A stretch of 64,000 bases of DNA. It comes from Alphaproteobacteria bacterium (lineage in GTDB: Bacteria > Pseudomonadota > Alphaproteobacteria > Reyranellales > Reyranellaceae). A program made the translations under genes and the position numbers. The notes under the pieces were generated by a model. It saw only the letters and a program-made list of their open reading frames with translations. It was not told the DNA's origin and did not search any database. Where the stretch lies: positions 124,001 through 188,000 of the forward strand of contig JAFKFL010000012.1 of NCBI GenBank assembly GCA_017308235.1, in the 5' to 3' direction. Below are positions 42,061 to 49,707 of the stretch, one piece after another; position 1 is the stretch's first letter, and each line of letters begins with the position of its first letter.

Positions 42061-43263
42061 TCAGGCGGCGGCCTCTTCGAGAGCGGGCACCCGTTTCACC
42101 TGATGAGCCTGCAATGCCGGCAGGACGTCGTGCGCGAAGCGGCGGATCTGTTCGATGAACATCTCGTGGGGCATGGCGCCGCGATTGAGGCTGATCTGCA
42201 CCATGTTGGCGCCGGCATTTTCGGCCTGGGCGATGATGCGTTCGGTCACTTCCTGTGGCGTTCCCCACGGCATCTGCTCGGCCTGCCGCTCGACATCGGT
42301 GAGCGTGAGATTACGGAAATCCTCGCGCAGAAGGGCCGCCGCGCGCTGGTTCTCCGGCCGCACATAGTCGGTCGAGCTCTGGCTCGAATAGCCGGCCTGC
42401 CGCTGCAGCGCTGTTTCGGTGAAGTTGCCGTGGCTGAACAGAGTGCGATTGAAATAGAGATGATAGGGCGCCATCTCCTTCACGGCCTGCGCCTTCGAAT
42501 CGGCAACATAGGCGTTGATGCCGAGCGAGAGATGGTTGGGCGTCAATCGATGACCGGCTGCAGCCAGACACTTGGCATAAAAGCGAATGATGTCGACACG
42601 CAGCCCGCCGCCGCCCAGTCCCGGCGTGATCGGGATGTTGTGCCGGCCGGCAAACTCGATCGATTCCTTGCTGCCGACGATCGGAATCCAGATTTCCGGA
42701 TAGGGCCGCTGCACCGGGCGCGGCCAGATCGCCACATCCTTGTAAGACCAGAATTTACCTTGGTAGGAGAACACCTCCTCCGTCCAGGCGCGGGTCACGA
42801 TCTCGAACGCTTCCTCGAAGCGGGCGCGCGACTCGGCCAGCGGCACGTTGTGCACCTGATATTCGCGCGGGATGCCGCGGGCGAAGCCGGAGATCAGCCG
42901 GCCGTTCGACAGGCAGTCGAGCATCGCCAGTTCTTCGGCAAGCCGCAGCGGCTCATGCAACGGCAGTAGATTGCCGTAAATCAGGAGTTTGAGGTTTTTG
43001 GTGCGCTGGGCGGCGGCGGCGGCCATGAGGTTGGGCGAATTCATCAGCCCATAGGGCGAGCAGTGATGCTCGTTGAAGCCCACGCCGTCGTAGCCGAGCC
43101 GATCCATCTCCTCCCATGCCGCGAGATGCTCGGCATAGGTGCGGACAGCGACATCGGCTTTGAAATGCTGCTTGCCGAGCGGATACGGCAGCTCGGCTCC
43201 GCCCTTCTTCAGATGCTCGAGGTTCTCGCCGTATGCCAGGAGGTCGAAGACAAAGATTTTCAT
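42061..43263 (-). CDS. LLM-class flavin-dependent oxidoreductase (luciferase-like)
   Basis: A 400-residue bacterial-luciferase-like TIM-barrel oxidoreductase. Motifs include EEMDRLGYDGVGFNEHHCSP near residue 50, LPLHEPLRLAEELAMLDCLS, GRLISGFARGIPREYQVHN and the C-terminal PWGTPQEVTERIIAQAENAG. It would use reduced flavin and O2 for monooxygenation. It is divergent from the Rieske alpha-subunit gene across 216 bp, and is followed by the AAHS carrier. A second, distinct LLM enzyme lies at 46459. Confidence 0.9.
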   Translation of the reverse strand: MKIFVFDLLAYGENLEHLKKGGAELPYPLGKQHFKADVAVRTYAEHLAAWEEMDRLGYDGVGFNEHHCSPYGLMNSPNLMAAAAAQRTKNLKLLIYGNLLPLHEPLRLAEELAMLDCLSNGRLISGFARGIPREYQVHNVPLAESRARFEEAFEIVTRAWTEEVFSYQGKFWSYKDVAIWPRPVQRPYPEIWIPIVGSKESIEFAGRHNIPITPGLGGGGLRVDIIRFYAKCLAAAGHRLTPNHLSLGINAYVADSKAQAVKEMAPYHLYFNRTLFSHGNFTETALQRQAGYSSQSSTDYVRPENQRAAALLREDFRNLTLTDVERQAEQMPWGTPQEVTERIIAQAENAGANMVQISLNRGAMPHEMFIEQIRRFAHDVLPALQAHQVKRVPALEEAAA

Positions 43264-43479
43264 GCACGCTTCCTCGACGAATTGCGACCCGCACTGGCGG
43301 CGAAACGAGCGATGGTGTCACAGACGGCGCCCGCGGACTTTGCTGTCAGCGCCAGGGTTTGCCTCCGGAAGCAACAATTTCTGCCGATTTTCTGCGCAAG
43401 CCATCAAATGGCTGCGCTGCGAGCAAAGCGATCTTCGAAGGGTTGCCGCTCAATACGCGGATTACAGAAGGTGGATGCC

Positions 43480-44736
43480 ATGTCGCGCGAAACGCCCCTG
43501 ATTGCCTGGCCGTCCCACGACGGCAGTCGCGTGCCGTTCGACGTGTTCACGCGCGCCGACGTATTTGCCCGCGAGCAGGAAGCGATCTTCCGCGGTCCGG
43601 TGTGGAACTACGTGGCGCTCGAGGCGGAGCTGCCGCAGCCCGGTGATTTCAAGACGTCTTTCGTGGGCGACACACCCATCGTCGTCAGCCGCGCCGAGGA
43701 TGGAAGCCTGCATGCCTTCGTGAACCGATGCGCCCATCGGGGCGCCACGGTGCAGCGCCAGCCAAGCGGCAACACCCGCCAGCATCGCTGCGTGTACCAT
43801 CAGTGGTGCTACAACGCGCGTGGCGAGCTGACAGGTGTGCCCTATCGGCGGAATGTCGGCGGAATGGGTGGTTACGCCGTTGATTTCGACGTGAAGGACC
43901 ACGGCCTCACGAAGCTGCGTGTCACCTCGCACAAGGGTGTGATCTTCGCCACGTTCCATCCCGGCACTCCCGACCTCGAGGCCTATCTCGATGAGCCGCT
44001 CTTGGCCGCTATCGACCGGCTTTTCTCGCGGCCGGTCAGAGTACTGGGCCACATGCGTCAACGGGTGCGCGGCAACTGGAAGCTCTATGCCGAAAACACG
44101 CGGGACCCCTACCATGCTGCCCTCCTCCACGGCTTCCACGCGACGTTCGGCACCTATCGCACGAACCAGAAACGGACTGGGGGCAGCGATCGCGCGCGCG
44201 CACATACGACCGGCTCGACCTACGGTGACGACTGGCGGACCGCGCACCAATCCGGTGATGTCGGCCAGGACAAGGTCGTCGAGAATTACTCGCTTGCCGA
44301 TCCCTCCCTCATGGAAGGCCGCCCCGACTTCAATGACGGCGTTACGGTGCAGATCACCAGCATCTTTCCATGTCTGGTCGTCCAGCAGATCATGAACACG
44401 CTCGCCACGCGCCACATCCGGCCGAAGGCGGCCGACGATTTCGAGCTCTACTGGACCTATTTCGGCTACGTCGACGACGACGAGCAGATGACCGCGGCGC
44501 GCCTGAAGCAGGCCAACCTCGTCGGCCCGGCTGGCCTGATCTCGATGGAAGACAGCGAGGCAATCGAGCTCATCCAGCGTGCCATCGTGCGCGATGGCCA
44601 GGAGAACGCGTTCCTAGAATTCGGCGGCCTTAACGCCGACCTCGACAAGGACCGCCAGGGCGAAGCCTCCGTCCGCGCCTTCTGGCGCTATTACGCTCGG
44701 ATGATGGAACTGTCCTCCACCGGTGTGGACGCCTGA
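43480..44736 (+). CDS. Aromatic-ring-hydroxylating dioxygenase, alpha (Rieske) subunit
   Basis: A 418-residue oxygenase large subunit. Rieske [2Fe-2S] ligands are Cys84, His86 (NRCAHRGA) and Cys104, His107 (RCVYHQWC). The mononuclear iron site and bridging acid are in ENTRDPYHAALLHGFH (Asp209, His212, His217). The layout matches anthranilate/salicylate-type terminal oxygenases. The ATG at 43480 has GAAGGTGG upstream; the frame extends further 5' only as a shadow. The beta subunit gene follows one base after the stop. Ferredoxin and reductase components are not in the window. Confidence 0.94.
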   Translation: MSRETPLIAWPSHDGSRVPFDVFTRADVFAREQEAIFRGPVWNYVALEAELPQPGDFKTSFVGDTPIVVSRAEDGSLHAFVNRCAHRGATVQRQPSGNTRQHRCVYHQWCYNARGELTGVPYRRNVGGMGGYAVDFDVKDHGLTKLRVTSHKGVIFATFHPGTPDLEAYLDEPLLAAIDRLFSRPVRVLGHMRQRVRGNWKLYAENTRDPYHAALLHGFHATFGTYRTNQKRTGGSDRARAHTTGSTYGDDWRTAHQSGDVGQDKVVENYSLADPSLMEGRPDFNDGVTVQITSIFPCLVVQQIMNTLATRHIRPKAADDFELYWTYFGYVDDDEQMTAARLKQANLVGPAGLISMEDSEAIELIQRAIVRDGQENAFLEFGGLNADLDKDRQGEASVRAFWRYYARMMELSSTGVDA

Positions 44737-44737
44737 C

Positions 44738-45217
44738 ATGAACGACGCCGCGAGCCAGGCTTATCGGGCCATCCAGGCCCTCGAATACCGTTATGCCCGC
44801 CTCCTGGACGATGACCGCCTCGAGGAATGGCCGGACTTGTTCGTCGAACGCGGTATCTACAAGGTGATCCCGCGTGAGAACTGCCAGCGGCAGCCGCAGC
44901 TGGCGATCCTGTTCTGCGACAGCCGAGCCATGATGATGGATCGCGTGCGTAGCCTGCGCGAGGCCAACGTCTACAATCTCCACTATCCGAGGCACGTCGT
45001 TTCAAACATCGAGATCTTGTCGGCGACGGACGGTGTTTTCGAGGTGGCCGCCTGCTACACGGTCTACCAGACCGATCTCGAGGGCCAGACTCGACTGTTC
45101 AGCGTCGGCCAATATCGCGACGTGATCACGGACGACGGCGGCACGCTCCGGTTTCGCGAGAAGATCGCGATATGCGACACCTTCAACATCCCCAATCTTC
45201 TCGCCATCCCGCTGTAA
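44738..45217 (+). CDS. Aromatic-ring-hydroxylating dioxygenase, beta subunit
   Basis: A 159-residue small subunit with the NTF2-like fold (YRYARLLDDDRLEEWPDLFV, REANVYNLHYPRHVVSNIEI, VYQTDLEGQTRLFSVGQYRD). It stabilizes the alpha3beta3 oxygenase. It begins one base after the alpha-subunit stop (44734-44736), so the pair is tightly coupled. The convergent AraC gene lies 12 bp downstream. Confidence 0.93.
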   Translation: MNDAASQAYRAIQALEYRYARLLDDDRLEEWPDLFVERGIYKVIPRENCQRQPQLAILFCDSRAMMMDRVRSLREANVYNLHYPRHVVSNIEILSATDGVFEVAACYTVYQTDLEGQTRLFSVGQYRDVITDDGGTLRFREKIAICDTFNIPNLLAIPL

Positions 45218-45229
45218 GGCGGCAGCGCT

Positions 45230-46276
45230 TCAGGCGTAGGCCCGCGTCTGCGTCGGGGACTCGCGGAAGCGGGCTCTGTAGTCGCGGGAGAATTGGCTGA
45301 GGTTGGCATAACCGACGGCGATTGCGGCGTCGGTGACGCTGATCGAACCGTGACGGCGGTCTTTCATTAGCGCATCGCGGGCGAGGCCGAGGCGCACGGC
45401 TTTCAGGTATCCCATCGGTGTCGTCGATCGGAACTTCCTGAAGCCATGATAGAGCGACCGCGCGCTCGCCCCACCGATCCTCACGAGGTCGGCGGTGCTG
45501 ATCTCTTCACGCGCGTGACTTTGGATGTAGTCCTCGACGCGCCGCACATAGTAAGGCGCCGCGGGTGAGGACCTGCCTTCCGCGAGAGCCCGACTGTAGT
45601 TATTACGCACCGCGGCCAGGAGCAGCAGGAAGAGCGTTCGTTCGGCCAGCCGACCGGCGTGGCCGCTGAAACTGGGCTGCGGATCATTGAGATCCTGGCA
45701 AATCGTCATGATGGAATGCCACAGGGTCGATATCTGCCCCAGGTCGAGGACCTGAAGGACCCCGAAGTCCAGCGGCGCGCCGATATCGATGCCGGCCTCG
45801 CTGGCCAGCACCTGCTCCATCCGGCGCCGGCTGAGCTTCACCATCAGCAGTTGGGTCGATCCGTGCCAGCGCTTGTGTGAGCGCCCCGTCGCCTCAAGAA
45901 GCGCCATCTGCGACGGCGCCACATCGGCATGAGCAGCCCCCTGCTGCAATTGCGCACTGCCGCGCATCAGGATGTGCAAAAGGACAAGATCCGGATTGTC
46001 CATCATCTCGATGTGATACCCGGAGAGGCTGTCCACCCGAACCAGTTCGAACCGCGTCTCGCCAAGACGCGCCGACCGGATATCGTACTGCCTGAACTCG
46101 CGAGCGCTTTGCAGCGAGAAGTCGAAGAAACCACCGGTGGTGCGTTCGATGTATCTCCGGGCAACGTGATAGTCACCCGTCGAGAAACGACGCCGGTTTG
46201 ACAGCAGCGCCGGATCGAAAGCGAAATCGGCCGCTGGCGCGACCGCCGTTGCATCCATCCCTGCTCTCGACCGCAT
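45230..46276 (-). CDS. AraC-family regulator
   Basis: A 348-residue regulator with an N-terminal AraC-binding-like domain (cupin-derived, about 40-200) and C-terminal double HTH (ISTADLVRIGGASARSLYHG, FRKFRSTTPMGYLKAVRL, AIAVGYANLSQFSRDYRARF). The family includes regulators of aromatic dioxygenase genes. The ATG at 46276 is preceded by GGGAGG at five bases; an upstream ATG at 46306 is less well placed. It lies between the dioxygenase subunits and the second LLM gene and probably controls both. An inverted repeat ATTGT-CAGA-ACAAT (46427-46440) near the LLM start is a candidate site. Confidence 0.91.
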   Translation of the reverse strand: MRSRAGMDATAVAPAADFAFDPALLSNRRRFSTGDYHVARRYIERTTGGFFDFSLQSAREFRQYDIRSARLGETRFELVRVDSLSGYHIEMMDNPDLVLLHILMRGSAQLQQGAAHADVAPSQMALLEATGRSHKRWHGSTQLLMVKLSRRRMEQVLASEAGIDIGAPLDFGVLQVLDLGQISTLWHSIMTICQDLNDPQPSFSGHAGRLAERTLFLLLLAAVRNNYSRALAEGRSSPAAPYYVRRVEDYIQSHAREEISTADLVRIGGASARSLYHGFRKFRSTTPMGYLKAVRLGLARDALMKDRRHGSISVTDAAIAVGYANLSQFSRDYRARFRESPTQTRAYA

Positions 46277-46426
46277 GGTCGCCTCCCGAACGATTCTTTT
46301 GTTCAAAATGTCGAAACGATACGAAGTTGTCTGGATTGCAAAGGCTAGCCCCGTCTCCCTGGACAGGCGAGTCTTTCGCCTGATGGGTTGGCGCCGAGCT
46401 TGCCGGCAACGGTGGATCGCCGGAAG

Positions 46427-46440
46427 ATTGTCAGAACAAT
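46427..46440. promoter_or_regulatory. Inverted repeat ATTGT-N4-ACAAT
   Basis: A perfect 5-bp dyad 18 bp upstream of the second LLM gene and within the AraC/LLM divergent interval (46277-46458). It may be an operator or part of the promoter. A similar ATTGTC-N7-GACAAT dyad occurs at 53654-53672 before the sulfate operon, which may be coincidence. Confidence 0.3.
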
Positions 46441-46458
46441 GAACGACGGAGGAATGCC

Positions 46459-47607
46459 ATGAAAGTGGGCATCGCCATGAACATGCTCTACGAGCATGAC
46501 CGGCCCGACGTCGCCGTGGTGCATGAGCATTTCGCGCTGGGCGACCTCGTCGAACCCTTGGGCTTCGATTCGCTGTGGGCGCTGGAGCATCATTTCACCG
46601 GCTACGCGATGTCGCCTGCCCCAACGCAGCTTCTCGCTTACTTCGCCGGGCGCACCAAGCGCATCCAGCTTGGCAGCGCGGTGATCGTTTTGCCCTGGCA
46701 CGATCCTGTCCGTGTGGCCGAGCAGATCGCGCTTTTGGACATCATGTGCGGCGGACGCTGTCTCTTTGGCTTCGGTCGCGGCGCCGCTTCGACGGAGTAC
46801 GAAGGCTTCCGCATTCCCATGGGTGAGGCCCGGCCACGCTTTGCCGAAGCGGCCGAGATCGTGGTCAAGGCGCTCGCCAACGAGACCTTCGAGCATCAAG
46901 GCCAGTTCTTCCAGATCCCGCGCATGTCGATCCGGCCACGGCCGATGTCGAATCCCGAGCGGCGGTTCTATGCAAGCTCGGTGAGCCCTGAATCGGCCGA
47001 GCTGATCGCCAAGCTCGGCTTCGGCATGCTGATGATCATGCAGAACGAATGGAGCAAATGCCGCGAGGACATCGACAAGTTCCAGGCGATGTCCCAGGCC
47101 GCAGGCTTCACACCCAAGCCGCCGATCATCCTCACCAACATCTCCTGCGCCGAGTCGCGCGAGGAGGCGCAGGAGCGCGCGTTCCGCTACCTCGGCCGCA
47201 AGTGGCAGTCGATCGACGACCACTATCATTTCTCCGACGGGCATCTCGCGAACGTTAAAGGCTACGAGGCCTACGGCAAGACGGCCAGGACCTACGCCAA
47301 GCTCAAGGATCCGGCGAACCTCAAGAAGGCGACCGACTTCTACGTCTCGATCCAGATCGTAGGCACGCCCGACGACTGCCTGCAGCAGTTGGGCGAGCTG
47401 CAGAAAGTCACTGGGCTCGAACATCTGGTGGCTGAGTTCTCGTTCGGCAACCTGCCGCATCACGAGGCGGAGAAGAACGTGCGCCTGTTCGCCGACCGGG
47501 TCCTGCCGACGCTGCAGCGCGACCCGGCCTATGCCGGACCGAAGAGCGCCGTGGCCGACGCCGGTCCCAAACGCAGCGCCCAAGGCGGCATCTTCGCGCC
47601 AGCCTGA
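46459..47607 (+). CDS. LLM-class flavin-dependent oxidoreductase (second)
   Basis: A 382-residue luciferase-like oxidoreductase (FDSLWALEHHFTGYAMSPAP, RIQLGSAVIVLPWHDPVRVA, LFGFGRGAASTEYEGFRIPM, SIQIVGTPDDCLQQLGELQK). It is divergent from the AraC regulator. The sequence differs from the LLM at 42061, so the two probably catalyse different flavin-dependent steps. The upstream GGAGGA supports the ATG at 46459. Downstream lies a candidate attenuator for the GNAT gene. Confidence 0.91.
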   Translation: MKVGIAMNMLYEHDRPDVAVVHEHFALGDLVEPLGFDSLWALEHHFTGYAMSPAPTQLLAYFAGRTKRIQLGSAVIVLPWHDPVRVAEQIALLDIMCGGRCLFGFGRGAASTEYEGFRIPMGEARPRFAEAAEIVVKALANETFEHQGQFFQIPRMSIRPRPMSNPERRFYASSVSPESAELIAKLGFGMLMIMQNEWSKCREDIDKFQAMSQAAGFTPKPPIILTNISCAESREEAQERAFRYLGRKWQSIDDHYHFSDGHLANVKGYEAYGKTARTYAKLKDPANLKKATDFYVSIQIVGTPDDCLQQLGELQKVTGLEHLVAEFSFGNLPHHEAEKNVRLFADRVLPTLQRDPAYAGPKSAVADAGPKRSAQGGIFAPA

Positions 47608-47642
47608 TTGACGGCGCTATGTTTGGCGTCATGATGCCGCCC

Positions 47643-47741
47643 ATGAACGCTCCGATCAGCGCAACCGCCAACCGACGCCGTCGCAGGACGGCGGTCGTGC
47701 CGTGCGCTGAGCGACGAAGGGAAACCACGAGCAAGCCCTGA
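47643..47741 (+). CDS. Candidate leader peptide with a run of five arginines
   Basis: A 32-codon ORF (MNAPISATANRRRRR...TTSKP) between the LLM gene and the GNAT gene. The five arginine codons CGA CGC CGT CGC AGG lie in a strong hairpin (CGCCGTC-GCAG-GACGGCG, 47676-47693). Upstream in-frame ATGs at 47619, 47631 and 47634 are alternatives. There is no clear Shine-Dalgarno sequence; a leaderless start from a TTGACG-N17-ATGATG promoter (47608-47636) is conceivable. An intrinsic terminator follows before the GNAT gene. The role as an attenuator peptide is inference. Confidence 0.4.
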   Translation: MNAPISATANRRRRRTAVVPCAERRRETTSKP

Positions 47742-47783
47742 CGTCCGGTCAATCCGACCGTTCAGCCCGCCACCTGCCGCCCA

Positions 47784-47811
47784 CCCGCCAATTGTCCCCG
47801 GCGGGTTTTTT
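47784..47811 (+). terminator. Intrinsic terminator (possible attenuator) before the GNAT gene
   Basis: CCCGCC (47784-47789) pairs with GGCGGG (47800-47805) around a 10-nt loop and is followed by TTTTTTGTTG. This is a good rho-independent terminator on the plus strand. It lies 33 nt before the GNAT start, so it can serve either as the LLM-gene terminator or as an attenuator of the GNAT gene. Confidence 0.8.
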
Positions 47812-47843
47812 GTTGCCTTCATTTCTCACGAAAGGATGTCGAG

Positions 47844-48320
47844 ATGACGCAATCCGAGCCCACAAACGTTTCGATCCGGCGCGCCGGGGCCTCCGATGCC
47901 GATCGCGTTCGGACGCTGACGCGCTCGTCCTATGCCAAGTGGATAGCGGTGATCGGTCGCGAACCTTTACCCATGGTCGCCGCCTACGAACGCGCGGTTC
48001 GCGATCACATCGTCGACTTGATGTTCGTTGGGACCGAGCTCGCGGGCCTCGTCGAGACGGTGAACGAAGGCGACCACCTTCTGATCGAGAGTGTCGCCAT
48101 CGGCCCGGCTTTCCAGCGCAAGGGCTACGGCGGCTTGCTCGTGGCGCATGCCGAACAGGTCGCCCGTTCGCTGCAGCTCACCGAGTTGCGGCTCTACACC
48201 AACGCCCAGTTCATCGGAAACGTCGACTTCTATCGCCGGCACGGCTTTGCTGTCGACCGCGAGGAGCCCTTCAAGGGCGGGATCACGGTCTACATGAGCA
48301 AGCGTGTCGGGCTCGCGTGA
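47844..48320 (+). CDS. GNAT-family N-acetyltransferase
   Basis: A 158-residue acetyltransferase. The acetyl-CoA-binding motif A is ESVAIGPAFQRKGYGGLLVA (about 84-105, RKGYGG loop), and motif B includes ELRLYTNAQFIGNVDFYRRH followed by GFAVDREEPFKGG. The family transfers acetyl groups to amines; the acceptor is unknown. The start has AAAGGA eight bases upstream. The 236-bp upstream region holds an arginine-rich leader ORF and a terminator. It is convergent with a GFA gene 11 bp away. Confidence 0.92.
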   Translation: MTQSEPTNVSIRRAGASDADRVRTLTRSSYAKWIAVIGREPLPMVAAYERAVRDHIVDLMFVGTELAGLVETVNEGDHLLIESVAIGPAFQRKGYGGLLVAHAEQVARSLQLTELRLYTNAQFIGNVDFYRRHGFAVDREEPFKGGITVYMSKRVGLA

Positions 48321-48331
48321 GCCCTCTCGCT

Positions 48332-48754
48332 CTATTCGGGAACGGCCTCGCCCGAGCCACCGAACTCCTTGGGGAAGTCCTTGAGCTTCGGCAGGCCGTC
48401 CTTCATGGGCAACACCGTCTCGGCGTAGTTGACGTGGACGGCCGGCTTGAAATCGAGTGTGGGCAGGGTGGCGTAGAAGACGTCCACGAGGCCGAGCGGC
48501 GGGTGGTTGGCCATCAAATGGCCGCCGCACTTGGAGCAGTATTTGCGTTCGCTGAGCGGGGTCTTGGTGAAGGTCGCAATATGGTCCGCGCCCGACGTGA
48601 CCTTTACCGCCTCGGGCTTCCACAGGCTGAAGGCGTTCACCGGTCCGCCCGACCAAGAGCGACAGGACCGGCAATGGCAGTAACCCATCGCTTCGGGAGA
48701 GCCGCTGACCTCCAAGGTAACCGCGCCGCAAAAACAGCTTCCACGATGAGCCAT
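48332..48754 (-). CDS. GFA-family protein (second)
   Basis: A 140-residue GFA-domain protein with the cysteine layout RGSCFCGAVTL, YCHCRSCRSWSGGP and YCSKCGGHLMANHP. The function is unknown, as for most of the family. The ATG at 48754 is preceded by a good AGGAGG; an earlier in-frame ATG at 48820 has no such support. It is not closely similar to the GFA protein at 39146 beyond the motif. Confidence 0.9.
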   Translation of the reverse strand: MAHRGSCFCGAVTLEVSGSPEAMGYCHCRSCRSWSGGPVNAFSLWKPEAVKVTSGADHIATFTKTPLSERKYCSKCGGHLMANHPPLGLVDVFYATLPTLDFKPAVHVNYAETVLPMKDGLPKLKDFPKEFGGSGEAVPE

Positions 48755-48851
48755 GGCCGTCCCTCCTCGCCTGTAGGTCGCGCGGAGTATGGTCGACGAC
48801 GGCGTTGACCGTCCAGCCACGGTCGGTTTCGTGGGTTACGACGAGAATTTC

Positions 48852-49628
48852 TCAGGTCACGATCAGCTTGCCGCCGACGATCACCAGCACCAGCGCCAGG
48901 ATGTAGCGCAAGCCGACTTCGGGCAGACGTGGCGCGAGATAGCTGCCGACAATGATCGCCGGCACGGAACCGGACGTGAGCGAAGCCAGCATCGGCAGGT
49001 TGACCGATCCGGTCAGCCAATGGCCCATGCCCGCCACCAGCGTGAGCGGCACGGCGTGGGCGATGTCGGTGCCGACGATGCGCGAGGTGGCATAGGAAGG
49101 ATAGAGCAGAAGCAATGCACTGACGCCAATCGCACCGGCGCCAACCGACGAGATCGACACCAGGACGCCGATGATGGCACCGGTCAGGACGGTGAGTGCG
49201 GCATTGCGCCGGACGCTGCGTTCTTCACCGGATCTGCGCATCGCCATCAACATTCTGCGGAACACGAGGGATGCCGCCGTGATCAGAAGGGCGATGCCGA
49301 GCGCGGAAGTGATCATCCTCGTCATGAACTCGCTGTGCGCTCCGAGCTGCGACAGACAAAGCAGCATCACCAGGGCTGCCGGAACGCTGCCCAGGCCCAG
49401 CAGCCCGACCACGCGCCAATCGACGTTCCGTCGCATCCCGTGGACGAGGGAGCCGAAACTCTTGGTCGTGGCCGCATAGAGCAGGTCTGTGCCCACGGCG
49501 GTGGCGGGATGGATGCCGAACAGCAGGACCAGCGCCGGCGTCATGAGCGATCCGCCGCCGACGCCTGTGATGCCGACGATGAAGCCGACGCACGCGCCGA
49601 GCACGATATAGGGCAGGTCGAGAGTCAT
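48852..49628 (-). CDS. TauE/SafE-family sulfite/sulfonate exporter-like membrane protein
   Basis: A 258-residue protein with about eight membrane segments. The duplicated family motif appears as GACVGFIVGITGVGGGSLMT near the N-terminus and GVLVSISSVGAGAIGVSALL in the second half. The family moves sulfite, sulfoacetate or related anions. It ends at 48852 and starts 80 bp from the cysNC stop, on the same strand, so it may follow the sulfate-assimilation operon functionally. The start at 49628 (MTLDLPYIV) is the likeliest; GTG at 49667 is open upstream. Confidence 0.9.
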   Translation of the reverse strand: MTLDLPYIVLGACVGFIVGITGVGGGSLMTPALVLLFGIHPATAVGTDLLYAATTKSFGSLVHGMRRNVDWRVVGLLGLGSVPAALVMLLCLSQLGAHSEFMTRMITSALGIALLITAASLVFRRMLMAMRRSGEERSVRRNAALTVLTGAIIGVLVSISSVGAGAIGVSALLLLYPSYATSRIVGTDIAHAVPLTLVAGMGHWLTGSVNLPMLASLTSGSVPAIIVGSYLAPRLPEVGLRYILALVLVIVGGKLIVT

Positions 49629-49707
49629 GCGCGGGCTGTCTGCAAGCATGCTGGCACGGATCGACACCCGTCGGAAAGGCCGACAGGGAACGACCGCGGC
49701 TGCTACT

